Source of the DNA: CAZBZG01 sp964496245
GTDB lineage: Bacteria; Planctomycetota; SZUA-567
NCBI GenBank assembly: GCA_964496245.1
Contig: CAZBZG010000009.1
Coordinates: 1-32,466 of the forward strand
Length of the DNA stretch: 32,466 nucleotides
Direction of reading: 5' to 3'
In this document: piece by piece, positions 1-8,578 of the stretch
How the letters are laid out: the number at the start of each line of letters is the position of its first letter
Numbering within the stretch: the first letter of the stretch is position 1
Translations under genes and position numbers: made by a program
Notes under the pieces: model-generated
Seen by the model: the letters and a program-made list of their open reading frames with translations, nothing else
Databases searched by the model: none
What the model was told of the DNA's origin: nothing

Positions 1-660
1 ATCGACAACATCTTCCGCTTCGTGCAGGCGGGCATGGAAGTCTCGGCCCTGCTCGGGCGCATGCCGTCAGCCGTGGGCTACCAGCCGACGCTCGCCACCG
101 AGATGGGCGCGCTCCAGGAACGCATCACCTCGACCACCAAGGGCTCGATCACCTCGATCCAGGCCATCTACGTGCCGGCCGACGACTACACCGACCCCGC
201 GCCGGCCACCTGCTTCGCGCACCTGGACGCGGTGACCGCCCTCTCCCGGCAGATCGCGAGCCTCGGCATCTACCCGGCGGTGGATCCGCTCGACTCCACG
301 AGCACGATCCTCGATCCGCGCGTGGTGGGCCAGCAGCACTACGACGTGGCCACCGAGGTCAAGGAGGTGCTCCAGAAGTACAAGGACCTCCAGGACATCA
401 TCGCGATCCTCGGCATGGACGAACTCTCGGACGAAGACAAGCTCACCGTCAACCGCGCCCGCAAGATCCAGAAGTTTTTGAGTCAGCCCTTCTTCGTGGC
501 CGAGCAGTTCACCGGGTACGAGGGACGCTACGTGCCGATCGAAGAGACCGTGCCGAGCTTCGAGGCGGTTCTCAAGGGCGAATGCGACGACATTCCGGAA
601 CAGGCCTTCATGTACGCCGGCAACATCGACGAGGTCCGCCAGAAGGCCAAGGAGATGTAG
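1..660 (+). CDS. atpD: F1 ATP synthase beta subunit, C-terminal part (5' end outside window)
   Basis: The reading frame is open from base 1 to a TAG stop at 658-660, so this is the last 219 codons of a gene that begins upstream. It contains family hallmarks of the F1 beta C-terminal half: GRMPSAVGYQPTLA, ERITSTTKGSITSIQAIYVPADD, the DELSEED-like segment (here MDELSDEDKLTV) and the FLSQPFFVAEQFTG region. Beta carries the catalytic nucleotide sites of the membrane-bound ATP synthase and couples ATP synthesis to ion flow. The gene order atpD-atpC is the usual end of the atp operon, and atpC starts 5 bases after this stop. The Walker A region lies outside the window. Identification is secure. Confidence 0.97.
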   Translation: MDNIFRFVQAGMEVSALLGRMPSAVGYQPTLATEMGALQERITSTTKGSITSIQAIYVPADDYTDPAPATCFAHLDAVTALSRQIASLGIYPAVDPLDSTSTILDPRVVGQQHYDVATEVKEVLQKYKDLQDIIAILGMDELSDEDKLTVNRARKIQKFLSQPFFVAEQFTGYEGRYVPIEETVPSFEAVLKGECDDIPEQAFMYAGNIDEVRQKAKEM

Positions 661-665
661 GTACA

Positions 666-1115
666 ATGCCCGAAGAAGACCGCGTGGCCGCCGCCACTTC
701 GCTTCCCGTCACGCTTCTGTCCCCCGACCGGACCGTGTTCGAGGGCCGAGCGACGCACGTCCTCGCCCGCGGCAGCCTGGGCGCCTTCGAGATCCTTCCG
801 GGGCACGAACCGCTGATGACGCCGCTGGCCGTGGGCCTCATGGAACTCACCACCGAGGAAGGCACCAAGACCTTCGCGGTCCACGGCGGCTTCCTGGAGA
901 TGGACGGAGCATCGCTCACGGTGCTGGCCGACGCCGCCGAACGCGGCGACGAAATCGACACGGACCGAGCCACAGCAGCCGAGCAACGCGCGCAGGAGCG
1001 TCTCGAGACCGCTGCCGAGGCGCGCGACGACCACGACACCGACGTCACCCGCGCCCGAAGCGCGATCGCAAGGGCGACGACGCGCCTGCAGGCCTCGGAG
1101 CGGGTGCACGAATAG
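666..1115 (+). CDS. atpC: F1 ATP synthase epsilon subunit
   Basis: 149 residues, close to the usual 130-140 of the family. The N-terminal beta-sandwich is recognisable from VTLLSPDRTVFEG, the GAFEILPGHEPLMTPL segment and the FAVHGGFLEM strand; the C-terminal roughly 50 residues are a charged helical region that regulates rotation. The ATG at 666 is chosen because it lies 5 bases after the atpD stop and an AAGGAG at 649-654, inside atpD, can serve as ribosome-binding site although its spacing is rather long. A frame extending to 582 would overlap atpD and is not needed. Epsilon belongs to the central stalk of the cytoplasmic F1 sector. Confidence 0.93.
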   Translation: MPEEDRVAAATSLPVTLLSPDRTVFEGRATHVLARGSLGAFEILPGHEPLMTPLAVGLMELTTEEGTKTFAVHGGFLEMDGASLTVLADAAERGDEIDTDRATAAEQRAQERLETAAEARDDHDTDVTRARSAIARATTRLQASERVHE

Positions 1116-1206
1116 GCGCAGGGCGCGTCGGGATCGCCTGGCCCGCAAGACCGTTGCGGACGCCCCCTGGTGACGTCCGGGGCACAGCACCGTACGGGCC
1201 ACTTCC

Positions 1207-3291
1207 ATGAGCCATCCTCTCGATGATTCGGTCCAGTACCTCAAAGGCGTGGGGCCGTCGCGCGCCGAAGATTTCGCACGCCTCGGCGTCCGGAACGTGC
1301 GCAACCTGCTCTTCACCTTCCCGCGCGACCTCTCCGACCGGTCCAACGTGTCGACCGTGGCCGACGCACCCGTCGACCGGGAGGCGAGTCTGCTCGTCCG
1401 GCCCCGGCGCGTGCAGGAGAAAAAGGTACGGCGCGGGCGGCTCACCCTCACCATCGCCGAGTGCGCCGACGACACGGGCGTGATGGAGGCCGTATGGTTC
1501 AACTCGCCCTGGGTGGCCGACAAGATCGAGGGGCAGTCGCTCCTCCTCTTCGGCAAGACCAGGATGGAGTACGGCCTGCTCAAGATGGAGCATCCGCAGT
1601 TCGAGATCGTGACAGGCGCGGACGCGGGCGACGCCCTTCACATCGGCCGCATCGTGCCGCTCTACCCGTGCACGGGCAAGCTCACGCAGACGGTCTGGCG
1701 CCGCGTCATGATGCATGCGATCGAGACCCGCCTGCACGCGCTCGAAGAGCTCTATCCCCAGACGTTCCTCGACAAGCGCGGCTTCGTGGACCGCCAGACC
1801 GCCGTGCGCGACATGCATTTCCCCGCGGACGATGCGGCGCGCGAACAGGCCGAGGCCCGTCTCAAGTACGACGAGGCGCTCTGCATGCAGCTGGCCATCT
1901 GCCTGCGCAGGCAGAACCACCGCCAGGACCTGCCCGGCCGGCGGTTCGGCATCAGCCAGGCGCTGGACCGCCGCATCCGCCGCCTCTTTCCCTTCCGCCT
2001 GACGAACGCCCAAAACCGGTGCGTCGAGGAGATCGCCAACGACATGGAGAACGCGCTTCCCATGCACCGGCTGCTGCAGGGGGACGTCGGCAGCGGCAAG
2101 ACCGCGGTCGCGCTCTACGCCATGCTGGCGGTCGTGGCCAACAAGGCCCAGGTCTGCATCATGGCGCCCACGGGCCTGCTCGCGCGCCAGCACCACGAGA
2201 CCATCACACGGTTCCTGGCCAACAGCCCGGCGCCCCGCGTACGCGTGGCCCTGCTGCCGGGCGGACTCAAGAAGAGCGAACGGCAACTCCTCGTCACCGA
2301 GCTCGCCTCGGGCGCCATCGACATCCTGATCGCCACGCACGCGGCCCTGCAGAAGGACGTGGCCTTCCACGACCTGGGACTGGTGGTGATCGACGAGCAG
2401 CACAAGTTCGGCGTGCGCCAGCGGACCGAGCTCGTACAGAAGGGCGTGCGGCCGGACACCCTGGTCATGACGGCCACGCCCATCCCCCGCAGCCTGGCCC
2501 TCACGGTCTACGGCGACCTGGACGTGAGCGTGATCGACCAACTGCCGCCCGGCCGGAAGCCCGTCAAGACCGCGACCCCGGACAAGAGCCGCGAGCCCGA
2601 CATCTGGCGCTTCCTGCGCCAGGAGCTCACCAAGGGGCGGCAGGCCTTCATCGTCAGCCCGCTCGTGGACGAGAGCGAAGAGCTCGACATCAAGAGCGCC
2701 ACCGAGGCGTTTGCCGACCTGGAGCAGGGCGAGCTCAAGGGCTTCCGGCTGGCCCTGCTCCACGGCCGCGTGCCGCGGCCCGAGCAGGAGGCGATCATGC
2801 AGCGTTTCCGGCGGGGCGAACTCGATGCCCTGGTCAGCACCGTGGTCATCGAGGTCGGGGTGGACATTCCCAACGCCAATCTCATGATCGTGCTCCACGC
2901 CGAACGGTTCGGTCTTGCCCAGCTCCATCAGCTCCGGGGCCGTATCGGCCGCGGCAGCGAACGGGGGCATTTCGTGCTACTCGCTGACGCCCGCAGCCCC
3001 CAGGCCCGCGAGCGCCTGGCCGTGCTCGAACAGACATCCGATGGTTTCCGGATCGCGGAAACGGATCTCCGCCTGCGCGGTCCGGGCGAGTTCCTCGGCA
3101 CCCGCCAGCACGGATTGCCGGATGTGAATCTGTTGGACATCGTGCGCGATCTCGATACAATCCGGACGGCCCGCAAGGACGCGGAGGCGATCCTCAAGGC
3201 CGATCCGGCGCTGCAAGCAACCAGCCACGTCCGACTGCACCGGGAGCTGGAGCGGCTCCTGGCCGACCGGGCGGGCGCGGGGATCGGATAG
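1207..3291 (+). CDS. recG: ATP-dependent DNA helicase RecG
   Basis: 694 residues, the normal RecG length. RecG is a monomeric superfamily 2 translocase that regresses stalled replication forks and processes branched DNA. The N-terminal wedge/OB part starts with a helix-hairpin-helix-like LKGVGPSRAEDFARLG. Walker A is GDVGSGKT at residues 292-299 (K298), motif II is DEQH at 396-399, followed by MTATPIPRSL (motif III). The second RecA lobe carries VIEVGVDIPNAN and the Q-L-R-G-R-I-G-R motif VI, then the RecG-typical LRGPGEFLGTRQHG. No strong ribosome-binding site precedes the ATG. It begins 91 bases after atpC, and the next gene starts at the base following the recG stop, so the two are probably co-transcribed. 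Confidence 0.97.
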   Translation: MSHPLDDSVQYLKGVGPSRAEDFARLGVRNVRNLLFTFPRDLSDRSNVSTVADAPVDREASLLVRPRRVQEKKVRRGRLTLTIAECADDTGVMEAVWFNSPWVADKIEGQSLLLFGKTRMEYGLLKMEHPQFEIVTGADAGDALHIGRIVPLYPCTGKLTQTVWRRVMMHAIETRLHALEELYPQTFLDKRGFVDRQTAVRDMHFPADDAAREQAEARLKYDEALCMQLAICLRRQNHRQDLPGRRFGISQALDRRIRRLFPFRLTNAQNRCVEEIANDMENALPMHRLLQGDVGSGKTAVALYAMLAVVANKAQVCIMAPTGLLARQHHETITRFLANSPAPRVRVALLPGGLKKSERQLLVTELASGAIDILIATHAALQKDVAFHDLGLVVIDEQHKFGVRQRTELVQKGVRPDTLVMTATPIPRSLALTVYGDLDVSVIDQLPPGRKPVKTATPDKSREPDIWRFLRQELTKGRQAFIVSPLVDESEELDIKSATEAFADLEQGELKGFRLALLHGRVPRPEQEAIMQRFRRGELDALVSTVVIEVGVDIPNANLMIVLHAERFGLAQLHQLRGRIGRGSERGHFVLLADARSPQARERLAVLEQTSDGFRIAETDLRLRGPGEFLGTRQHGLPDVNLLDIVRDLDTIRTARKDAEAILKADPALQATSHVRLHRELERLLADRAGAGIG

Positions 3292-4044
3292 ATGGACGAG
3301 ACGACGACCAAGGAAGGCGGCGGCAAGTACGTCCACCGCTTCGGACAACCCTCATGGATCCTGTTGACGCTCATCTGGCTCGGGGCAACGCTCTGGATCT
3401 GGTTTTTCTTCCCGGCCGAGGACCAGCTGGTGGAGTTGGAGGGGCCGCTGCGGTTTTTCGGCCCGGCATCTCTGCTCAGAGCATCGTGGACCGCCGTGTT
3501 GAGCGGCGCGGCTGTTGCGCTTGGGCTGGGCGCAACCCGCCTGCATGCCTGGAAGCGCGACCGCGTCAAGCAGGGGCTGCCGCTGACTGTGCGCTCCGAT
3601 TCGACCAACGGCCCGGACGCATTGCTCGTCGGCCGCCGGAAGCGCGTGCTCGCCTACACCGCGGTGGTGTTCATGGTCGCGGGCGCCCATGTACTCGTCC
3701 GCTTCCATCGAAATCAGGCCTTCCGCATCCGCTACTACCAGCTCCGGCAGGACTGGGCCTGGAGCGACGAGACACGACAGCACTTCTACCGGCGCTGGGA
3801 CGAAGAATGGCAGGAGCGGCTCGCGCGCTACAAGGCGCGCGTGGACGAGAACCTCTTCTTCGCTCCGGACTACCTCTCCGCCATGCAGCAGTATGTCGAC
3901 GGTTTCAAGAAGAACCTGAAGGCGATCGATCCGCGTATCCGCGCCATCTGGGATGCGGCCGAGAGCGGCGAATTCGGCGACACCCTCACGGACGACGCCC
4001 TGGAACGACTGCAAGAGCGGCTGGACGACGCTGAATCGAAATGA
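3292..4044 (+). CDS. Hypothetical membrane protein downstream of recG
   Basis: 250 residues, not recognised as a known family. The ATG follows the recG TAG with no bases between, which implies translational coupling. Three hydrophobic segments are visible, roughly residues 20-40 (rich in Trp/Phe), 63-81 and 117-136. They are followed by a soluble C-terminal half of about 110 residues that is strongly charged and likely helical, with many Arg, Glu and Trp residues (for example RRWDEEWQERLARYKARVDENL). Codon use matches the neighbours, so it looks like a real native gene. Position between recG and hisI gives no firm functional clue. Topology and function are open. Confidence 0.75.
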   Translation: MDETTTKEGGGKYVHRFGQPSWILLTLIWLGATLWIWFFFPAEDQLVELEGPLRFFGPASLLRASWTAVLSGAAVALGLGATRLHAWKRDRVKQGLPLTVRSDSTNGPDALLVGRRKRVLAYTAVVFMVAGAHVLVRFHRNQAFRIRYYQLRQDWAWSDETRQHFYRRWDEEWQERLARYKARVDENLFFAPDYLSAMQQYVDGFKKNLKAIDPRIRAIWDAAESGEFGDTLTDDALERLQERLDDAESK

Positions 4045-4059
4045 CGCAAAGGACATGAC

Positions 4060-4449
4060 ATGGATTTCGCATTCCTCGACGAACTCAAGTACGACGACAA
4101 CGGCCTGATCCCCTGCGTGGCGCAGGATGCGGACAACGGCGAGGTGCTCATGGTGGCCTACATGACCAAAGAAGCGCTCAAGGCCACCGTGGAGACGGGC
4201 CTCGGCAACTACTGGTCCCGCAGCCGCCAGAAGTACTGGGTCAAGGGCGAATCCTCGGGCCATACGCAAGAGGTGCAGGAAGTGCGCACGGACTGCGACA
4301 AGGACACGATCCTCCTCAAGGTCAAGCAGAAGGTCGCCGCCTGCCACCTGGGGTATCGGAGTTGTTTCTTCCGCCGGCTGGACCAAGACGGCCACCTCGT
4401 AGACGAGGGCGACAAGGTCTTCGACCCGGACGCGGTGTACAAGAAGTGA
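4060..4449 (+). CDS. hisI: Phosphoribosyl-AMP cyclohydrolase
   Basis: 129 residues, the length of a monofunctional HisI without the HisE pyrophosphatase domain. It opens the purine ring of phosphoribosyl-AMP in histidine synthesis. The family core is intact: YWSRSRQKYWVKGESSG, then TDCDKDTILLKV (Asp residues that bind Mg and the first zinc Cys), and ACHLGYRSCFF supplying the remaining two zinc cysteines. AAAGGA at 4048-4053, 6 bases before the ATG, supports the start. It follows the membrane protein by 15 bases. No other his genes are in the window, so the histidine genes are probably dispersed in this genome. Confidence 0.95.
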   Translation: MDFAFLDELKYDDNGLIPCVAQDADNGEVLMVAYMTKEALKATVETGLGNYWSRSRQKYWVKGESSGHTQEVQEVRTDCDKDTILLKVKQKVAACHLGYRSCFFRRLDQDGHLVDEGDKVFDPDAVYKK

Positions 4450-4500
4450 CTCGCGCTTGAGGCGCTCGCACCGTTCACGCGACCGCATACGGACCGAACC

Positions 4501-5790
4501 ATGGCCCGCAACCTCGGCTTCTTCGAATACCGCGACGGCGAGCTCTGCTGCGAAGACGTGCCCGTGGAGGAGATCGCCCGCACGGCCGGCACGCCCGTCT
4601 ACATCTACTCCACGGCCACGCTGCGCGACCGATTCCAGGCGATCGCCCGCGCCTTCGAAGCGGTGGACACGACCATCTGCTTTTCGGTCAAGGGCTGCGG
4701 CAGTCTCGGCGTGCTCGGCGTCATGCAGGCTGCGGGAAGCGGTTTCGACGTGGTCTCCGGAGGCGAGATCTTCCGCGTGGTCCAGGCGGGCGGCGACCCG
4801 TCCCGCATCGTGTACGCGGGCGTGGGCAAGACCGACGCTGAACTCCGCTACGCGCTCGAGCAGCAGATCCGCATGTTCAACGTGGAGAGCGAGGCCGAGC
4901 TCGCTACCATCGACCGGATCGCCGGCGAAGTGGGCGCCACGGCACCGGTCGCATTGCGGATCAACCCCGACGTGGACCCCAAGACACACGCCAAGACCAC
5001 CACGGGCAAGAAAGAGAACAAGTTCGGCATCGATCCGGAGACCGCCGGCCGCCTGACCCGGGAGATCGGGCGCTACGCGCACGTCTCCCTGCAGGGCGTG
5101 GACGCCCACATCGGCAGCCCCGTCAACTCCGTGGAGCCCTACGAGCTGGCGGCTTGCAAGCTCAGCGCGTTCGTCGCCGAACACCGCAGCGACGCGGCGC
5201 CGCTGGACACGATGAACACGGGCGGCGGTTTCGGCTTGTTCTACCGGGACGAACCCGTGCCCGCCTTCGACGCGTACGCAGCCGCCATCGTGCCGCACGT
5301 CCAGCAGGCCGGCTGCCGGCTCATCGTGGAACCGGGCCGTTCGATCGCGGGCAACGCCGGGATCCTCCTCGGCACGGTCCAATACCGCAAGACGAGCGGC
5401 AAGAAAACGTTCGTCATTCTGGACGCCGGCATGAACGACCTCGTGCGCGTGGCCCTGTACGACGCGTACCACTTTCTCTGGCCCGCCCGCAGCAAGGCGA
5501 CGCCCGCCCACGCGGCATTCGGCGGGACCGAAGACCCGGGCTGGGCGCCCACGGACGTGGTCGGGCCCATCTGCGAATCGAGCGACGTGTTCTGCCGGGA
5601 CCGGCCGCTGCCGCCGCTCGACCGGGGCGACCGGGTCGCCCTCTTCTCGGCCGGCGCCTACGGCTTCACCCAGGCCTGCACCTACAACGCCCAGCCCCTG
5701 CCTGCCGAAGTGCTGGTGGACGGCGCATCGTGGAGGGTCATCCGCGAGCGGCAGACGTGGGAGGACCTGGTGCGCGGGGAGACGGTGTAG
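4501..5790 (+). CDS. lysA: Diaminopimelate decarboxylase
   Basis: 429 residues, a fold-type III PLP decarboxylase that converts meso-diaminopimelate to lysine. The PLP lysine is K64 in the ICFSVKGCGSLGVL stretch. Further family marks are GFDVVSGGE, INPDVDPKTHAKTTTGKKENKFGI, DAHIGSP, the glycine-rich NTGGGFGLFY that binds phosphate, VEPGRSIAGNAG, and the Cys loop PICESSDVF near the C-terminus. The DAP-specific reading rests on the overall motif pattern; an ornithine or carboxynorspermidine decarboxylase is less likely but not formally excluded. No strong Shine-Dalgarno is visible. It lies 51 bases after hisI in the same direction. A 12-base perfect palindrome GTAGCATGCTAC spans its stop codon (5787-5798). 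Confidence 0.93.
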   Translation: MARNLGFFEYRDGELCCEDVPVEEIARTAGTPVYIYSTATLRDRFQAIARAFEAVDTTICFSVKGCGSLGVLGVMQAAGSGFDVVSGGEIFRVVQAGGDPSRIVYAGVGKTDAELRYALEQQIRMFNVESEAELATIDRIAGEVGATAPVALRINPDVDPKTHAKTTTGKKENKFGIDPETAGRLTREIGRYAHVSLQGVDAHIGSPVNSVEPYELAACKLSAFVAEHRSDAAPLDTMNTGGGFGLFYRDEPVPAFDAYAAAIVPHVQQAGCRLIVEPGRSIAGNAGILLGTVQYRKTSGKKTFVILDAGMNDLVRVALYDAYHFLWPARSKATPAHAAFGGTEDPGWAPTDVVGPICESSDVFCRDRPLPPLDRGDRVALFSAGAYGFTQACTYNAQPLPAEVLVDGASWRVIRERQTWEDLVRGETV

Positions 5791-5859
5791 CATGCTACGC
5801 GCGCCATCATGATTGGAGGGGCCGGCTCCCGCCGGACCGCGCGCAACGTGACGCGTTTC

Positions 5860-5879
5860 GGACGCGCAGAAGCGCGTCC
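5860..5879. repeat. Palindromic GGACGCGC-N4-GCGCGTCC repeat, copy 1
   Basis: GGACGCGC (5860-5867), loop AGAA, GCGCGTCC (5872-5879), followed by CTCC. The stem is perfect over 8 base pairs. A second copy with the same arms, a one-base loop change (AGGA) and the same trailing CTCCG lies at 12451-12470, also intergenic and on the same strand. It sits 47 bases before the galE start, in the lysA-galE gap. Confidence 0.7.
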
Positions 5880-5926
5880 CTCCGCGCCTCGATGTTGCGC
5901 GCCACGTTTCCGATCGGAGGATCCTC

Positions 5927-6910
5927 ATGCAAGTTCTCGTCACCGGAGGCGCGGGATACGTCGGCAGCCACACCGTGGCCGCGCTCCAGGAAGCCGGGCA
6001 TCCGCCCGTGGTCCTGGACACGCTCGAGCACGGCAACGAGACAGCCGCGGGCGACGCCACGCTCGTGATCGGCGACGTGGCCGACCGCGAGCTTGTGGGC
6101 CGGGTGCTGCGCGAATACGGGATCGAGTGCGTGATGCATTTCGCCGCCTACATCGAGGTGGGCGAAAGCATGGAAGCGCCCATGAAGTACTACCGCAACA
6201 ACACGGCCGCCAGCCTCGCGCTGCTCGAAAGCATGCTCGAGGCGGGCGTGCATCGCTTCGTCTTCAGCTCCACGGCCGCGGTCTACGGCCAGCCCGACGA
6301 CGTGCCCATCCCCGAAGACGCGCCCAAGCGCCCCATCAACGTCTACGGCCACAGCAAGCTCCAGAGCGAGGAGGTCTGCGCGTGGCTGAGCCGGCAGACC
6401 GAGCTCTCCTACGCGGCTCTACGGTACTTCAATGCCTGCGGCGCCCACGCATCCGGGCGCATCGGCGAGGCCCGGGAGAAGGAGACCCACCTCATTCCGC
6501 TCGTGCTTCAGGTGCCTCTGGGCCAGCGGGAGGCCATCAAGATCTTTGGCACGGACTACGACACGCCCGACGGCACGTGCGTACGCGACTACATCCACGT
6601 CTCGGACCTGGCCCGCGCCCACATCCAGGCCATGGAGGCCCTGGCCGGCGGCGCGGACTCCATGGCTCTCAACCTCGGCACGGGCAAGGGCTACTCGGTG
6701 CGGGAGATCATCGAGACCGCGCGCACGGTGACCGGCCACCCCGTGCCGGCCGAAGAGGCCCCGCGCCGTCCGGGCGACCCGGCCGCGCTCGTGGCCCGCG
6801 CCGACAAGGCGCGCGAACGCCTCGGCTGGGAGCCCACCGAGAGCGATCTCCCATCCATCATCACGTCAGCCTGGAACTGGCACCAGTCGCATCCGCAGGG
6901 GTATGCGTGA
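5927..6910 (+). CDS. galE: UDP-glucose 4-epimerase
   Basis: 327 residues, an extended short-chain dehydrogenase that interconverts UDP-glucose and UDP-galactose for polysaccharide synthesis. The NAD-binding GGAGYVG is at residues 7-13 and the catalytic Ser-Tyr-Lys set is SST at 114-116 with YGHSK at 140-144. RYFNACGAH, the YDTPDGTCVRDYIHV segment and LNLGTGKGYSVREI are typical GalE signatures. GGAGG at 5916-5920, 6 bases before the ATG, fixes the start. The upstream 136-base gap is rich in dyad symmetry (palindrome over the lysA stop, a CCGGC-TCCC-GCCGG hairpin at 5822-5835, and the GGACGCGC repeat). A related sugar epimerase specificity cannot be ruled out from sequence alone. Confidence 0.93.
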   Translation: MQVLVTGGAGYVGSHTVAALQEAGHPPVVLDTLEHGNETAAGDATLVIGDVADRELVGRVLREYGIECVMHFAAYIEVGESMEAPMKYYRNNTAASLALLESMLEAGVHRFVFSSTAAVYGQPDDVPIPEDAPKRPINVYGHSKLQSEEVCAWLSRQTELSYAALRYFNACGAHASGRIGEAREKETHLIPLVLQVPLGQREAIKIFGTDYDTPDGTCVRDYIHVSDLARAHIQAMEALAGGADSMALNLGTGKGYSVREIIETARTVTGHPVPAEEAPRRPGDPAALVARADKARERLGWEPTESDLPSIITSAWNWHQSHPQGYA

Positions 6911-7052
6911 GCCACTCGGCATCGGCCCCGATCGCGACACGCACGGCTGATGCATGTTCAAAAACCCGGCCGTGGATGCGAACGAATGGCGGACGCGGCG
7001 TGGTTCATCCGATGGCATGAACGATCCCCCTCTTTCCCGCCGGCGCGCGCGC

Positions 7053-8321
7053 TCAGCACACGACCGTATGCAGCAAAGCCTTCCGGGGCCAGCCCGGACG
7101 CGTGACCAGCCCCAGGGCGCGCCGGGCCGGCGCCAGCTGCAGACCGGCCATGTGGCCGAAGGCCTTGTCCGTCTGGATCACGCCCTCCCGCACGTCCGCG
7201 TGCGTGACCGCGTCGCGCTCTTCGGCCGCTGCCCGGAGCTTGGCCTGCCAGAGCACGGCGGCCGCCAAAAGCAGCGTGAGGCGCGCGCCCGCGACCACCG
7301 TGGCATCCTGGCCGGCTTGGCCGCAGTAGGCACGCGAAGCCAGGCGCGTCGAAAGGTAGCGCCCGATCAGCTCCTCGCTCTCGGGCGCGAGGTGGAGCGC
7401 CTGCACCTGGGCCACCTGTCGGAAGAAGACGCGCGCCTCGCCCGCGGGCAGGGCGCCCGCGCCCCAGATGTGTCTCAGGCCCAATCCCAACCCGTGGAGC
7501 CGCGCAAGCGTGCGCACCCAGAACGCGTCGGCGGTGAGGTGCCGCTCGGCGCCGGGCGTCCCCAGCCCCAGGAACTGCCGCAGCAGCACCCGCTCCAGCC
7601 GGCCCAGCTTCGGCCGGCGGATGCCGCAGTTCTCCGCCTCCTCCCGCGCCCGGTCGCGGTGATGGGTCAGAGTGTCGTGAAAGGTCCTGGGTAACAGAGC
7701 GTCGCTCTGCGTCGCCTCCAGGCGGTCCACGATGTCCGCTGCCCAGAGCAGGCGCCGCACCAGCGGCAGGCTCGTGTCCGCGAGCGCAGCTCCCAGGCAA
7801 TCCTCGAAGAAACGAAGGCTGCGGAAGGCGATGCGCCGCCGGCCGTCGAAATCGGTCTCTTCGGCAAACGGGGGCGGCGGAAACAGCTCGTCCATCTCCG
7901 CGAGCAGCCTTTCGAGCAGACGCGTCTGCTTGCGCACCGGCGGGCCCTGGTTGTCGACCACGGCCGGGCAGGAGAAGAGGAGTCCCACGTGCACCCGGCC
8001 GAAGGAATGCACCAGGTTGAAGGGATACATCTTGCACGTCAGCACTTTCTGGTCGTATCCGAGCGCCGCGTGCATGCGGCAGCGGCCGTCCTCGGCCAGG
8101 AAGCGGCACGCGCCATTGTCGTCCACGGCGAACCGGTGGCCGCGCGGGGTGGACACGAAGAGCCGTCGGCCCGCGAGCTCGCGGAACCGTTCGCCCCAGT
8201 CGATCGCCTGCAAGCGAGGCAGATCCTTGGGCGGGCACCAGATGAAGTAGCCCCGCCCGCAGCAACGGCCGCAGGCTGTGCACGCGTAGTGCAGCCAATC
8301 GGGGATCTCGAAACGGGACAT
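7053..8321 (-). CDS. YkgJ/FliB-like cysteine-cluster protein
   Basis: 422 residues from the ATG at 8321; GAGAG lies just upstream on the minus strand, and the alternative start at 8354 adds 11 unsupported residues. The N-terminal 110 residues carry a CxxCxxCC cluster (C14, C17, C20, C21, then C29), later CRFLAEDGRC and a TCKMYPF segment, the arrangement of the YkgJ zinc/iron-chelating family, which includes the flagellin lysine N-methylase FliB. The C-terminal 300 residues are helical, Leu/Ala/Arg rich and match nothing I recognise beyond FliB-like length. No flagellar genes are present. It is divergent from the hopanoid operon and could be linked to it, but this is conjecture. Cytoplasmic; a metal or Fe-S cluster is likely. 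Confidence 0.75.
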   Translation of the reverse strand: MSRFEIPDWLHYACTACGRCCGRGYFIWCPPKDLPRLQAIDWGERFRELAGRRLFVSTPRGHRFAVDDNGACRFLAEDGRCRMHAALGYDQKVLTCKMYPFNLVHSFGRVHVGLLFSCPAVVDNQGPPVRKQTRLLERLLAEMDELFPPPPFAEETDFDGRRRIAFRSLRFFEDCLGAALADTSLPLVRRLLWAADIVDRLEATQSDALLPRTFHDTLTHHRDRAREEAENCGIRRPKLGRLERVLLRQFLGLGTPGAERHLTADAFWVRTLARLHGLGLGLRHIWGAGALPAGEARVFFRQVAQVQALHLAPESEELIGRYLSTRLASRAYCGQAGQDATVVAGARLTLLLAAAVLWQAKLRAAAEERDAVTHADVREGVIQTDKAFGHMAGLQLAPARRALGLVTRPGWPRKALLHTVVC

Positions 8322-8369
8322 ACTCTCTCGTCGGCCGTTGCGCGGCAAAGGCACGCGCCTCCGGATCGG

Positions 8370-8398
8370 ACACTACGCTCCCACCGGAGCAAGGTCAA
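8370..8398 (-). promoter_or_regulatory. Candidate sigma70 promoter of the YkgJ-like gene
   Basis: On the minus strand TTGACC (8398-8393), 17-base spacer, TAGTGT (8375-8370). The -35 matches consensus at 5 of 6; the -10 keeps only the three most important bases T, A and final T. Transcription would start near 8363, about 40 bases before the ATG at 8321. Confidence 0.45.
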
Positions 8399-8460
8399 GC
8401 GCGAACTGGCGAAGAGCCACCAGCAGCGGCCACAGCACCAAGCAGCCCCGGCCGCAAACC

Positions 8461-8488
8461 TTGACAGAACGCCTGCCTACTCTATAGT
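8461..8488 (+). promoter_or_regulatory. Strong sigma70-like promoter of the hopanoid operon
   Basis: TTGACA (8461-8466), a perfect -35, then a 16-base spacer and TATAGT (8483-8488), 5 of 6 to the -10 consensus. Transcription would start near 8495. The leader up to the ATG at 8579 contains CTCCTT-TG-AAGGAG (8542-8555), a perfect dyad that could be an operator or could mask a ribosome-binding sequence. Confidence 0.75.
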
Positions 8489-8578
8489 GGAGAGGCTGCA
8501 CGCAGCGGAGCCCGGCGCTGCCGACGGAGCAGACACGCTCCCCTCCTTTGAAGGAGCCGGAGCAGCGGAGTGGAAGCC

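Noticed and set aside
1160..1195. Terminator between atpC and recG (GCCCC...GGGGC)
   Set aside because: The possible pairings compete with each other, the stem is 5 bases and no T tract follows.
1045..2970. 641-residue minus-strand open frame
   Set aside because: Antisense to recG, whose motifs are complete.
3352..6060. 902-residue minus-strand open frame
   Set aside because: It is antisense to the membrane protein, hisI, lysA and the start of galE, all well supported; its composition (Arg/Val/His/Gly/Ala) is typical of high-GC antisense frames and it has no domain resemblance.
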